This document shows positions 6,888 through 15,888 of a DNA stretch of 64,000 nt, in pieces. How positions within the stretch are numbered: position 1 is the stretch's first letter; every line of letters begins with the position of its first letter. Origin of the DNA: Citricoccus sp. CH26A (GTDB taxonomy: Bacteria; Actinomycetota; Actinomycetes; Actinomycetales; Micrococcaceae); assembly GCF_000224415.1 (NCBI RefSeq), contig NZ_AFXQ01000006.1:84366-148365 (forward strand), in the 5' to 3' direction. Made by a program: the position numbers and the translations under genes. The notes beneath the pieces are model-generated. The model searched no databases and was not told the DNA's origin. It was given only the letters and a program-made list of their open reading frames with translations.

Positions 6888-8855
6888 ATGCCGCCCACTC
6901 CCGACGTTCCGCCCCCGGCCAGGATCGCCGTCGTCGGAGCCGGACCTCGGGGCACCACGTTCCTGGAGCGGCTCCTGGCGGTGATCGAGGAGGCACGGGA
7001 CGCGGGAACGGGACCGTCCGCACCGGTGGTGGACATCGTGGTGCTGGATCCGCACGCCCCGGGCCCCGGCCGGGTCTGGCGCACCGACCAGTCGCCGTTG
7101 CTGCTGATGAACACCCCCTCCTTCTTCCCGACGGCGGCCGCGGCCGGCACCCCGGGACTGCGCGCCTCCTCCGCGGGCCAGACCTTCGACCAGTGGCGGA
7201 TGTCCTACCCGGACCGGGCCGGTGACCTCGACCGCACCGACTACCCGCCCCGCGCGGTCTACGGCCTGTACCTGTCCGACCTGTACTGGGAGGTGACCCG
7301 GGCGCTCGAGGCCAGCGGCGCCGTCGGGACCATCACCTGGGAACGCACCGAGGTGGAGTGCCTGGAACCGCGCCCCGAAGGCGGGGTCCGGTTGGGGCTG
7401 CAGGGCGGGCGGACGCTGGAGGCGGACGCCGTGGTGCTGGGCCTGGGCCATGTCCCGGCCCGGCTGAACCGGGAGCAGCAGGGGCTGCGGTCGTCGGCCG
7501 CGGAACTGGGGCTGGACTACCGGGGGCCGAACCTGCCGGCCGAGGTGGACTGGGACGCCGTGCCCGCGGGCGAGGACCTGCTGGTGCGTGGCATGGGGCT
7601 GAACTTCTTCGACGCGATGGCGCAGCTGACGCTCGGCCGGGGCGGGCGGTTCGTGGACAGCGGGGACGGACCGGGCCGCGCCCTGCGCTACGAGCCGTCC
7701 GGTCGCGAGCCGGTGATGCACCCGGCCTCCCGCCGGGGGGTCTGCTACCTGCCCAAGGCCGAACTGGAGACGTTCGTCCCGCACGCGGTGTCCCTGAAGT
7801 ACCTGGTCCCGGAGGAGGTGGACCGGCTGCAGGACGAGCACGGGACGCTCGACTTCATGGTGCACCTGTGGCCGCTGATCCACCGTGACGTGGTGCGGGC
7901 CTACTACTTCACCATGGCCCGGACCCGACCGGAGGTCCTGGGCGGCGCCGAGCGTGCGGGGGAGTTCCTCGCGGGCCTGGTCGGCCAGTTCGAGGCCGCC
8001 GGCCGCGGCGAGCCCGTGACCGCGCACCACGCCCAGGAGCTGCTGCACACCTACCAGCCGGGGATGCCCTTCCTGGACATCCGCGCCCTCGCCCGGCCGT
8101 TCGAGCGGCAGGTGTTCGACTCGGGGACCGAGTATCAGGACGAGGTCGTCGACTTCCTGGCGGGTGTCTGCGCCGAGGCCGCGGCGGGGGAGGACTCCCC
8201 GCTGATGGTCGCGATCGGCACCCTGCACGCCGCGCGGCTGGAGGTGAAGCGCCTGGTGGCGGAGCGGCGCATCACCGATGCCTCCCGCCGGCGGGATGTG
8301 TCCGGGTGGTTCGAAGTCCTGGTCGAGGGGCTGGCCTCCGGTCCGCCCCTGCTGCGCGTGGAGCAGCTGCTGGCCCTGGCCCGGGCCGGACTGGTCCGGT
8401 TCGTGGGACCGGACCCGCAGTTCGAGGCCGACGCCGGCCGGTCCCTGTTCACCGTCTCCAGTCCGCAGGTGGGAACCGACGAGGCCGCGCTGGACGTGCA
8501 CCACGGGCGGTGGATGGTCGAGGCGATGATGCCGGCGAACCGGGTGCAGCAGTCCTCCTCGCCCCTGGTGGCCTCCCTGCTGAGGGACGGCACGGCCGTG
8601 CCGTACGCGGTGGAGGACGAGGAGGGGGAGGTGCTTCCGGGGCGCGGCTTCGACGTCACCGGGCGGCCCTACCGGCTCAAGGACGCCCAGGGGCGGGTGC
8701 ACGAGCGCGTGTTCGTCCTCGGCCTGCAGCTGGCCTCCGTGCAGTGGGGCACCGCGATCGCCGCCGAGGCCGGGCAGGACCCGGACGGCCGCGCCCGGAC
8801 GCTCGGTGACGCGGACGCGGCAGCCCGCGCGGTCTGGGACCTCCTGGTCCGCTGA
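6888..8855 (+). CDS. FAD/NAD(P)-binding protein (NAD_binding_9 family)
   Basis: The protein has 655 residues. Near the N-terminus RIAVVGAGPRGTTFLERLL is a Rossmann dinucleotide-binding motif, followed by PHAPGPGRVWRTDQSPLLLMNTP, characteristic of the COG4529/NAD_binding_9 proteins. Other segments (VLGLGHVPARLN, RGMGLNFFDAMAQLTLGRGG) match the same group. Members are usually annotated only as FAD/NAD(P)-binding or hydroxyacylglutathione-like proteins, with no established substrate. No signal peptide or membrane segment is seen. It is a single-gene unit closed by a strong terminator. Confidence 0.85.
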   Translation: MPPTPDVPPPARIAVVGAGPRGTTFLERLLAVIEEARDAGTGPSAPVVDIVVLDPHAPGPGRVWRTDQSPLLLMNTPSFFPTAAAAGTPGLRASSAGQTFDQWRMSYPDRAGDLDRTDYPPRAVYGLYLSDLYWEVTRALEASGAVGTITWERTEVECLEPRPEGGVRLGLQGGRTLEADAVVLGLGHVPARLNREQQGLRSSAAELGLDYRGPNLPAEVDWDAVPAGEDLLVRGMGLNFFDAMAQLTLGRGGRFVDSGDGPGRALRYEPSGREPVMHPASRRGVCYLPKAELETFVPHAVSLKYLVPEEVDRLQDEHGTLDFMVHLWPLIHRDVVRAYYFTMARTRPEVLGGAERAGEFLAGLVGQFEAAGRGEPVTAHHAQELLHTYQPGMPFLDIRALARPFERQVFDSGTEYQDEVVDFLAGVCAEAAAGEDSPLMVAIGTLHAARLEVKRLVAERRITDASRRRDVSGWFEVLVEGLASGPPLLRVEQLLALARAGLVRFVGPDPQFEADAGRSLFTVSSPQVGTDEAALDVHHGRWMVEAMMPANRVQQSSSPLVASLLRDGTAVPYAVEDEEGEVLPGRGFDVTGRPYRLKDAQGRVHERVFVLGLQLASVQWGTAIAAEAGQDPDGRARTLGDADAAARAVWDLLVR

Positions 8856-8860
8856 CGACG

Positions 8861-8893
8861 GTGCCCCCGGGACCTGGCAGGTCCCGGGGGCAC
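8861..8893. terminator. Bidirectional intrinsic terminator
   Basis: A perfect 15-bp stem (8861-8875 with 8879-8893, loop GGC) lies between the convergent FAD/NAD(P)-binding protein gene and the ExeM/NucH nuclease gene. Confidence 0.85.
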
Positions 8894-8947
8894 CCTCCCC
8901 GCGGCCGGGGCGTCGACCGGCCTCAGCGGGGCGTTCGGTCCCTGAGA

Positions 8948-11773
8948 TCAGGGTCGGGTGGGGTGATCGCCGGCCGTGCCCGGACCACCGTGGTGGCCCG
9001 GACCCCGATGCGGGTGGTCCCCGCCGCGGCCCGGGGCACCTGCCCCGTTGTTCTGGCCCCCGCCGTTTTCCTGGCCCCCGCCGTTTTCCTGGCCCCCGCC
9101 GTTTTCCTGGCCCACCCCGTTGTTCTGGCCCGGGGCGTTGCCGCCCTCGTGGTTGCCGCTGTTGTGGCCCGGGCCCTTGTTCGGGTTGTCCGCGCCGTTG
9201 CCCGGTTCACCCGGTTCGCCCGGCTCTCCCGGGTCCTCCGCGTCGGCCGGTGCGAGGTCCAGTCCGACCAGGACCGGGTCGTGGTCCGAGGAACGCCACT
9301 GGTCTGCGGCGTAGAGCATCTCGTTGACGTAGTTGTAGCGCGAGTACTCCAGGGCCACGGACTCGTCGGCGTTGATGTCCCAGACATCGGCACCGGTCAC
9401 CGTGGCCTCGGCCGCGGCGTTGGTGAGGATGCCGTCCAAGGAACCGACAGAGCCGTCGAAGGCGTAGGTGTGCTCACCGGTCTTCGGGGCCTGCGAGACG
9501 TACCCGGCGTCCTCCATGACCCGGATGGGGTCCTCCTTCTCGTAGGAGTTGAAGTCGCCGACGAGCAGGACCTTCTCCACGCCGGTGTCGTCCTGCAGTT
9601 GCGCCGCGAAGGCGACCAGGGCCTCGGCCTGGGCCACGCGGTCCGCGTTGGAGGCCCCCTGGCCGTCGCCGATGTCCGTGTTGCCGGCCCCGGAGCCCGA
9701 ACCCTTGGACTTGAAGTGGTTGGTGATGGTGATGAACCGGGTGGACTCATCCCCGTCCACGGCCTGGAACACCTGCGCCAGCGGCTCGCGGGCGTTGTCG
9801 AAGGCGACCTGGTCGTCGAGGATCACCGACTCCCCGACCGTCTCCACGATCGCAGGCTGGTAGATGAAGGCGTTGCGGATGACGTCCTGGGAAGCGAGGT
9901 CCGGGGTCACCGAGGGAGTCTCGGCATACGCCCACTTCTCGGCCCCGGCATCGGCGTTGAGCGCCTCGACCAGGGTGGCCAGCGAGTGGTCGCGGTCCTG
10001 TCCGAACACGGCGGAGTTCTCGATCTCCTCGAGGCCGACGACCGACGCGTCCAGCCCGTTGACGGCCTCGACGATCTTGGCCTGCTGGCGTTCGAGGTTG
10101 ACCTCGTCGTAGGCGCCGCGGGGATCACACCGGTTGGTCGTGATGGGGTTGCCCTCGCGGTCCTCGTAGGCGTCGCAGGACTCGAACCGGTTCCCCAGGG
10201 TGGTGAAGTAGTTCAGCACGTTGAACGTGGCCACGGAGACGGTGCCGCCGACCTCGGCGGGCGCCTCCTCGCCGGTCCGGGTGTCCTCGAACCGGGCGGG
10301 CTGGACCTGGTCGGCGTTCTCGTCCGTCAGGTGCGCCAGCGGCTGGAAGCTCCAGGCGCCGTAGCGGAAGTCCAGGATCACCGGGGTGGTGAAGTCGACT
10401 CCGGAGCCCACGCGCACCGGGTCGTCCAGGTCCAGGTACGGCAGCGCGTTCTGGTTCCCGGGGGAGCGCATGAAGTTCGTGCCGGCGCCGTCGTCGAGGA
10501 CGATGAGCTTCTCGTCGTTCTCGGCCATCACGGCCTGGGCCGCGGCACCCGGCTCGGCGACGGTCGTCGGGTTCAGCAGCGGGCTGTCCCCGGGCACGAT
10601 GCCCAGCGAGCCGTAGGTGTTGACGTCGTAGTTGTCCGTGATCGTCCAGTCGCCGGCGGGGGCGATGAGCATGCCCTCGTGGGCCTCCTTCTCGGCCTCG
10701 GTGAGCGGGAACTCCAGTTCCGTGGGTTCCACCGCGGCGTCCTCGTTGAGGACCTCCACGCCGCCGTCGGCCACGGTCAACTGCGTCAGGGCGTAGTACT
10801 CGCCGGCCGTGCCCGTGACCTGGACGTGGTCACCGAGGGCGACGTCGTCCACGGTGTCCCGCGAGTAGACGAAGATGCCGTCCGAGGCGCCGTCGCCGTC
10901 ACCGTCGCCGGTGTCACCGCCGGTGCCGACGGTCTGCAGGTAGTAGCCGGCGTAGCCGCCGGTGGAGTACACCGCGGTGACCACGCCGCGGGTCGTCACG
11001 ACCTGCCCGGCCAGCGGGGTGGCCTCCCCGGCGCCCTGGATCCGGGCGATGGGGATGACCTCGGTGGGGGTGACGGGATCCTCGGGTGCCGGGTCGGCCG
11101 GGTCGGCCGGGTCACCGGGGTCGCCCGGTTCCGAGGAGGCGTTCGTCGGCGTCACGGTCCCGGAGAGGCTGAAGTCGGCCGAGTTGTCGTCCGTGTCCAC
11201 ACCACCGGCGGCACGGTTCATCGACCTCGGGTCCGAGTTGGCGGACGGGGACTGCGCGGCGGCGGTCTCGAAGGTGTTCGAGGAACCGTAGCCCAGCAGG
11301 TCGACCAAGCGCTCGTCCTGGCCGGAGAGGACCGAACCGGTGGACAGTCCCGTCAGGGCCGCGGACTGGTCGGAGAGCACCAGGGTCCCGCTGGTGCCGG
11401 AGAAGGACACGCCCGTGGTGGCATCCGGGGCGGGCAGGGCCTGGCCGGCGGAGCCGTTCGAGCTGCCCTGGACCAGGTAGTACCCCCGGGCGGGGATCGT
11501 GCCGGAGAGCCGCACGACGCCGGTCGGGGCCGAGCTGCCGCCGGAGGACCGGTACTGCAGGGACCAGCCCTCCAGGGAAACCGGGGTGTCCGTGGGGTTG
11601 TGGAGCTCGACGAACTTGTGCGTGTAGACGGCGTTGGCCGACCCGCCGTTCGTGTAGGCCTCGCTGATGACGACGGCGTCACCCGCCGGTGAGGCCTGGG
11701 CGGGGACGACGACGGCCGCGGAGAGCAGGGCCAGCGTGGCCCCGACGGCGGTCAGTCGGTGGGTGGTCTTCAT
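8948..11773 (-). CDS. Secreted ExeM/NucH family extracellular nuclease with lamin-tail domain
   Basis: The protein has 941 residues with a signal peptide (MKTTHRLTAVG...VVVPAQA). Residues about 30-150 form a lamin-tail-like domain (VVISEAYTNGG...KFVELHNPTDTPVSLEGWSL). An OB-fold region follows (QVVTTRGVVTAVYSTGGYAGYYLQ). The C-terminal half is an endonuclease/exonuclease/phosphatase domain with VATFNVLNYF, GLEEIEN, NHFKSKG, GDFNSYEKEDP and SSDHDPV, the metal and catalytic motifs. The last 85 residues are a Gly/Asn-rich tail with a GQENGG hexapeptide in three exact tandem copies. Family members degrade extracellular DNA. Together with the adjacent secreted 5'-nucleotidase this suggests scavenging of nucleotides and phosphate outside the cell. 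Confidence 0.93.
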   Translation of the reverse strand: MKTTHRLTAVGATLALLSAAVVVPAQASPAGDAVVISEAYTNGGSANAVYTHKFVELHNPTDTPVSLEGWSLQYRSSGGSSAPTGVVRLSGTIPARGYYLVQGSSNGSAGQALPAPDATTGVSFSGTSGTLVLSDQSAALTGLSTGSVLSGQDERLVDLLGYGSSNTFETAAAQSPSANSDPRSMNRAAGGVDTDDNSADFSLSGTVTPTNASSEPGDPGDPADPADPAPEDPVTPTEVIPIARIQGAGEATPLAGQVVTTRGVVTAVYSTGGYAGYYLQTVGTGGDTGDGDGDGASDGIFVYSRDTVDDVALGDHVQVTGTAGEYYALTQLTVADGGVEVLNEDAAVEPTELEFPLTEAEKEAHEGMLIAPAGDWTITDNYDVNTYGSLGIVPGDSPLLNPTTVAEPGAAAQAVMAENDEKLIVLDDGAGTNFMRSPGNQNALPYLDLDDPVRVGSGVDFTTPVILDFRYGAWSFQPLAHLTDENADQVQPARFEDTRTGEEAPAEVGGTVSVATFNVLNYFTTLGNRFESCDAYEDREGNPITTNRCDPRGAYDEVNLERQQAKIVEAVNGLDASVVGLEEIENSAVFGQDRDHSLATLVEALNADAGAEKWAYAETPSVTPDLASQDVIRNAFIYQPAIVETVGESVILDDQVAFDNAREPLAQVFQAVDGDESTRFITITNHFKSKGSGSGAGNTDIGDGQGASNADRVAQAEALVAFAAQLQDDTGVEKVLLVGDFNSYEKEDPIRVMEDAGYVSQAPKTGEHTYAFDGSVGSLDGILTNAAAEATVTGADVWDINADESVALEYSRYNYVNEMLYAADQWRSSDHDPVLVGLDLAPADAEDPGEPGEPGEPGNGADNPNKGPGHNSGNHEGGNAPGQNNGVGQENGGGQENGGGQENGGGQNNGAGAPGRGGDHPHRGPGHHGGPGTAGDHPTRP
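9061..9114 (-). repeat. Three tandem 18-bp repeats in the nuclease tail
   Basis: The unit CGCCGTTTTCCTGGCCCC (plus strand) occurs at 9061-9078, 9079-9096 and 9097-9114, the last with one change. Each encodes one six-residue unit of the Gly/Asn/Glu-rich tail. Partial copies flank the array, so it probably varies by slippage. Confidence 0.9.
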
Positions 11774-11817
11774 GGAGTCACTTTCGGTGGTGCGAGCGGT
11801 GAAGGACGGTTGACATG

Positions 11818-11829
11818 GTCACATGTGAC
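11818..11829. promoter_or_regulatory. 12-bp perfect palindrome upstream of the nuclease gene
   Basis: GTCACATGTGAC lies 45 bases upstream of the nuclease start codon, in the expected promoter region. A perfect 12-bp palindrome is a plausible operator for a dimeric regulator, but none is identified. Confidence 0.35.
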
Positions 11830-11906
11830 GCTGAACGGCCGGTGTCCGGCGGTTGGCCGCGGGTGGACGGCGGTGCAGTACCCTCCGGCCGGGCCCGGGG
11901 ACGGCA

Positions 11907-11935
11907 ATGCCCCCGGGGACGAATCCCGGGGGCAT
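11907..11935 (-). terminator. Terminator of the 5'-nucleotidase gene
   Basis: An 11-bp stem ATGCCCCCGGG (11907-11917) pairs with 11925-11935 around a 7-base loop, 41 bases beyond the stop codon of the 5'-nucleotidase gene. It separates that gene from the downstream nuclease gene, so the two are probably transcribed separately. Confidence 0.75.
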
Positions 11936-11976
11936 CACCGTGACGGCCGGTGTTCCGTCCATGTCAATGCGTCGGA

Positions 11977-14268
11977 TCAGGACGAGCGCGGGCCCGTGCC
12001 GTTGCCCTGGTTCTCACCGGGGGCGCGGCCGCCGTCGTGGTTGCCGCTGTTGTTGCCGGGGCCCCTGTTCGGGTTGTCCCGGCCGCTGTTGTTGCCGGGC
12101 CCCTTGTTCGGGTTGTCCGTGCCGGCACCCGGCTGGCCGGTGCCGCTGACGCTGAGCGGGAGGCGCACCTCGGAGGTGGAGGCGTACCGGTCGTCGTAGG
12201 TCACGGTCATGACCAGGGTGCCCTCGGCCGCGGTCCCGGGAGCGGAGATCCCGGCGAGGGTGACGGTCTCACCCTCGGCGGCGATGTCCTGGGAGCCGAG
12301 TTCGGTCACCGTGCCGTCGGTGGCCTCGAAGGCCACGGCGACGTCGGTGGCCTCGCCGGCGCCGTCGGAGTCCAGCTCGAGGTCGTCCAGGGTCAGGACG
12401 ATCTCCTCACCGGGGGCCACTGTCCCGGGAGCTCCCGTCACCTCCACGGAGTTCTTGGAGAAGTCCGGACGGATGTCACCGGTGGCGGCGGTCTGCGCCT
12501 GGATGTACTCCTGGTACGCCTGGTTGTCCATGATGCCCAGGTCGACGTACCCCTGCTGGCCGGTGGCGAAGCCCTCGTAACCGTCGGGGGCGGGGTTCTC
12601 GGTGCCGACCCAGGAGGTGTCACCCAGGAAGGACAGGGTGGCGATGGTGTACACCTGGTCCATCTCCACCGGCTCGCCGCCGATCCAGATGCCGGTGACC
12701 TTGTCGTCCTGGGCACGGGAGTCGTCGAAGGTGTAGGTCAGCTCCTCGGACCAACCCAGGTGGTTGGTCTTCTGCCCGTTCTGCCAGTTCTCCTCGAGGA
12801 CCTGCTTGATCGAGGAGCCCGGGAGGTCGAAGTAGACCAGGGTGTTGCCGAACGGCGCGAAGTCGAGGACCTCGCCGAGGGTCACCGTGCCGTGTGCGGC
12901 GGTCGGCTTGGCGGTGAACTCACCGCCCGCGGTGAACTGGTCGTACAGCAGTTCGGCGCGCAGGCCGCCGGAGTTGGTCACGCCCAGGTCGACGGCGGGA
13001 TTGGACAGGGCGACCCTGTCCTTGAGGGCATTGGCGGCCCAGTTGCCCAGGGTGGTCTCCTGGCGTCGGGTGCCGCCGGCTCGCCAGGATCCCGATTCGG
13101 CGATGCGCACCTTGTAGTCGGTGGTGATCGATGCGTCGATCTCACCGATCTCGGTCTTCTGCAGCTCCTCGAACTCCGCGACGGCCGCCTGCTCCAGGGC
13201 GTAGACGGCGGCGGTGGCCTCGGACTCCGCGGCGGCGGCTGCGGCATCCTGCTCCGACTGCTCGATCAGCGAGGAGTCGTAGCCGAGGACCTCGGAGGTC
13301 TCGGTATCGATCTCGAGCTCGACGGCGGCGAGCAGGTTGCCGGACTGACCGGCCTGCACCACCGGGCGGTTCTTGGGTCCGTCCTCGGTGGGGACGGTGG
13401 TGTCGTAGTTATAGGCCTGGTGGGAGTGGCCGTTGAAGATCACGTCCACCGCCGGGTCGGTGTCGTTGACGATGCGCTCGAAGACCTCGGAACGGGCGGT
13501 CTCCTCCTCGAGCGAGCCGTTGCCGTCGGCACCGTCGTGGTAGGAGGCCACGATGATGTCGGCCTCCTCATTGTCCTCGTCCTCGACGCCGTCCGAGAGC
13601 ATCCGGGCGACCTCATTGACGGCGTCCACGTGGTACGGGACCTCATTGCCCTCGAGGCCGGCACCGGTGGTGGTGGCGTAGAGGTTGTTCGGCACGGCGC
13701 CGATCACGGCGACCGTCACGCCGCCCACCTCGAACACCTCGTGGGAGGACAGGACCGGGTCCTTGGTCTCCGGGTCCACGAAGTTCGCGGCCAGGATATC
13801 GAAGTCCGCGATCTCCAGCACGCGGTCCTGCAGGTCGTCCAGGCCCTTGTCGAACTCGTGGTTGCCGGCGGCCGAGACGTCCAGGTCGAGGGCGTTCATG
13901 ATCTCCAGGGTCGGTTCGTCCTGCTGGACGTTGGACACCGAGGCCGAGGCGCCGATCAGGTCCCCGGCGCTGGTGAACAGGGTGGACCCCTCCCCCTGGG
14001 CGGCCTCGAACGCGGCACGATAGTCCTCCACGGTGTCGGCGAACTGCGTGCCGGAGAAGTCGGGGGACAGGGCGCCGTGGAAGTCATTGAAGCTCAGGAG
14101 CGAGATCTTCTCCGTGCCCTCGGCGGCCGGGACGGCGGCGGCCTCGATGGCCTCCCCGGCGGTCACGGTCGGCACGGTGGTGTCGGCGGAGGCCGGGAGC
14201 GCTGCGGCAGGGGCGATGGCGAGCCCCGCGGTGAGCACACCGGCCAGCAAGGATTTCCTTGGCTGCAT
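11977..14268 (-). CDS. Secreted bifunctional metallophosphatase/5'-nucleotidase
   Basis: The protein has 763 residues with a signal peptide (MQPRKSLLAGVLTAGLAIAPAAALPASA). The calcineurin-like N-terminal domain has LLSFNDFHG, TSAGDLIGAS, SAAGNHEFD and NGHSHQAYNY, the expected metal ligands. The C-terminal 5'-nucleotidase domain has LGNWAANALKDR, VTNSGGLRAELL and FGNTLVYFDLPGSSI. It hydrolyses nucleoside monophosphates and UDP-sugars outside the cell. An Ig-like stretch follows (VTGAPGTVAPGEEIVLTLDDLELD), then a tail with DNPNKGPGNNSG and DNPNRGPGNNSG, closely matching the tail of the neighbouring nuclease. There is no LPXTG motif. The start is supported by GAGGAACC upstream of ATG. Confidence 0.93.
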   Translation of the reverse strand: MQPRKSLLAGVLTAGLAIAPAAALPASADTTVPTVTAGEAIEAAAVPAAEGTEKISLLSFNDFHGALSPDFSGTQFADTVEDYRAAFEAAQGEGSTLFTSAGDLIGASASVSNVQQDEPTLEIMNALDLDVSAAGNHEFDKGLDDLQDRVLEIADFDILAANFVDPETKDPVLSSHEVFEVGGVTVAVIGAVPNNLYATTTGAGLEGNEVPYHVDAVNEVARMLSDGVEDEDNEEADIIVASYHDGADGNGSLEEETARSEVFERIVNDTDPAVDVIFNGHSHQAYNYDTTVPTEDGPKNRPVVQAGQSGNLLAAVELEIDTETSEVLGYDSSLIEQSEQDAAAAAAESEATAAVYALEQAAVAEFEELQKTEIGEIDASITTDYKVRIAESGSWRAGGTRRQETTLGNWAANALKDRVALSNPAVDLGVTNSGGLRAELLYDQFTAGGEFTAKPTAAHGTVTLGEVLDFAPFGNTLVYFDLPGSSIKQVLEENWQNGQKTNHLGWSEELTYTFDDSRAQDDKVTGIWIGGEPVEMDQVYTIATLSFLGDTSWVGTENPAPDGYEGFATGQQGYVDLGIMDNQAYQEYIQAQTAATGDIRPDFSKNSVEVTGAPGTVAPGEEIVLTLDDLELDSDGAGEATDVAVAFEATDGTVTELGSQDIAAEGETVTLAGISAPGTAAEGTLVMTVTYDDRYASTSEVRLPLSVSGTGQPGAGTDNPNKGPGNNSGRDNPNRGPGNNSGNHDGGRAPGENQGNGTGPRSS

Positions 14269-14500
14269 CAGTCTGTGGTTCCTCTGGTGCCCCAGAAACG
14301 GTGCGGTCCAGCCGGCGACGGGGCTGATTCCGGCGTGGACGACCGCCGTCCGAGAAGGACGACGGTCCCATCATCGCACCACCCCCGCATGAAGTCTCGG
14401 TGACGCCGGAAATAACGGGAGGGCATACGACAGATGCAGGGGCACGGCGGACCGGTTCCCCGCCTGACACGGGAGCATGCGGCGCGTGATGCCGCGGAGA

Positions 14501-14557
14501 GCGGATGGTAAGGGATTCGAACCCTTGGCACGGGGTTACCGCACACTGGTTTTCAAG
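14501..14557 (-). repeat. Distal attachment site: 3' fragment of tRNA-Ser(TGA)
   Basis: The 57 bases match 33846-33902 with one difference (A at 14543 instead of G). They cover the tRNA from the anticodon loop to the acceptor 3' strand; the 5' half is absent and the sequence to the right diverges at once. This is the left att site of the island, not a functional tRNA. Confidence 0.92.
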
Positions 14558-15111
14558 TTTCGGCGACCCCGGAATGGCGGGTTCCGGACGGTTTCGCGGT
14601 GTCCCAAGTTCCCCGGAATCACGCGCATTTGAGTCTGTCGCGTGCTTCCTCGTGTTGCGACGTTGCTGCGCCTGTGGCCACAGAATGGCCACAGTCGGCA
14701 CCGGCATTTTCCGGATCGTTCAGAGTGACGGCGCGTTGTCTGAACAGAGTGTTTCGCCACAGTCGGCATGGGGATGCTCGAATACCCGGGAGGTAGTCCG
14801 CCACGGCGGGCACATGGTCTCCGAAATCCCCCACCGCCTATCCCAGTGGGGACTTCCGCATGATTTCGAAATATTCGATACGGCGAGAATAGTGGGTATA
14901 GGGCCATCTGAGGGCAAAATGCGGGCAGAAACAAGGCAGGAGTTCTTCTGCCTCAATAGTCGCTTCATCGGATTAGTACTCGCCACTTCGTTGAGCTCCG
15001 GCCTGAGGCTAGCGCTGGGTCGCACCCTAATCGAGCCGCCTTGGTCCGAGAGATCCTGGCTTTTGAGATGAGCCTGGGCGTAGCGTGCGGCGTCTGAGGG
15101 AGACCGCGGGA
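14558..15111. other. Non-coding or decayed left end of the island
   Basis: About 550 bases of visibly lower GC than the host. The open frames here have no protein-like composition and run through the tRNA fragment. I see no gene, tRNA or repeat; it may be decayed coding sequence belonging to the truncated restriction gene region. Confidence 0.5.
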
Positions 15112-15855
15112 TCAAGGGAGTGGGAAGCGCTTAATCACCATATCGGCCAGCGACGTTGTCCGACTGTCGATGTCATCGGCGGTCCAAGAGTCTCGCGTGG
15201 CGAGCTCGGTGTTCAGCGAGAGATTATTGCGGTATCCGATGAACCTGCCCTTGGAGTCCTGACGGTCGCGCTTCTCCATAAACGACTTATTACCAAGGTT
15301 GCTGTTGTAGGCGGTAATGGTGAGGTTACCGAGTCGGTGCCGGTGCTCCTCTTGAACCTGCATGGCTGCCTCTGGGCCCCCGAGCATCTCCTGCCACGCG
15401 GATGGCAAGTTCTCGCCCTGCGGAAGGATGTGCTCGATCGTCCAGACGAAATGGTTCTTCTCCTGACGCCACAGGTCCACCTTCGTCTCCTTGGTCATGG
15501 CATCCTCGGCCAACGTTGCGAGTACGAACCTCGTTACGTCTGTGTTCTCCTCGTAGATCCGCCCCACCAGGCGCGCCCGGAACTCTTCGTCCGACGCCGA
15601 AACAGAATTTAGACGTTCGCTGACGACCGCCAGGACCTCATCACCACGGGCATTACCCACAGCGTCGATAGTGGTCATGAACAGCTTCGCGAGGGCATAC
15701 GTGGGTGGGTACCCCGTCAAGTTACGCCGGACGAAGAAGCTTGTCAGGCGATCAACGGCCGTCTCAACTTGCTTGTCGGTCAGTTCCAGTTCGGACTGCT
15801 TAGACATCAGCCACATGATCAGCACATACGAGGGCGCACCCTGGGCACGCATCAA
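15112..15855 (-). pseudogene. 3' part of a GmrSD-type (DUF262/DUF1524) restriction endonuclease gene, cut by an IS
   Basis: The frame enters from the IS3-family end without its own start and encodes about 247 residues. It holds the DUF1524 HNH-like nuclease motifs: WTIEHILPQG, then HRLGNLTITAYNSNLGNKSFMEKRD, as in the GmrD half of Type IV enzymes that cut modified phage DNA. The part before (PSYVLIMWLMSKQ...VETAVDRLTSFFVRRNLTG) resembles the middle of such proteins. The N-terminal DUF262 (GmrS) NTP-binding domain is missing, and I do not find it on the other side of the insertion. Base composition is below the host average. This is a relic of a defence gene and is probably inactive. Confidence 0.8.
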
Positions 15856-15888
15856 TGGGACTGCTGCACGAATAGGTGACAGGGTGGG

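Noticed and set aside
4516..6984. Open frame of 822 codons on the plus strand opposite the peptidase gene
   Set aside because: It is the antisense shadow of the peptidase frame; the composition is dominated by Gly, Arg, Val and Pro, with no domain. Similar long shadows occur opposite the nuclease, nucleotidase, glgX, glgE and glgP genes, as expected at about 70% GC.
9061..9114. CRISPR-like array
   Set aside because: The repeats are contiguous 18-mers without spacers and lie in frame within the nuclease coding sequence.
14501..14557. A second tRNA-Ser gene
   Set aside because: Only the 3' part is present; the acceptor 5' strand and D arm are missing, so it cannot fold as a tRNA.
14505..15071. 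Open frame of 188 codons at the left end of the island
   Set aside because: It starts inside the tRNA fragment and its translation has no protein-like pattern or conserved motif.
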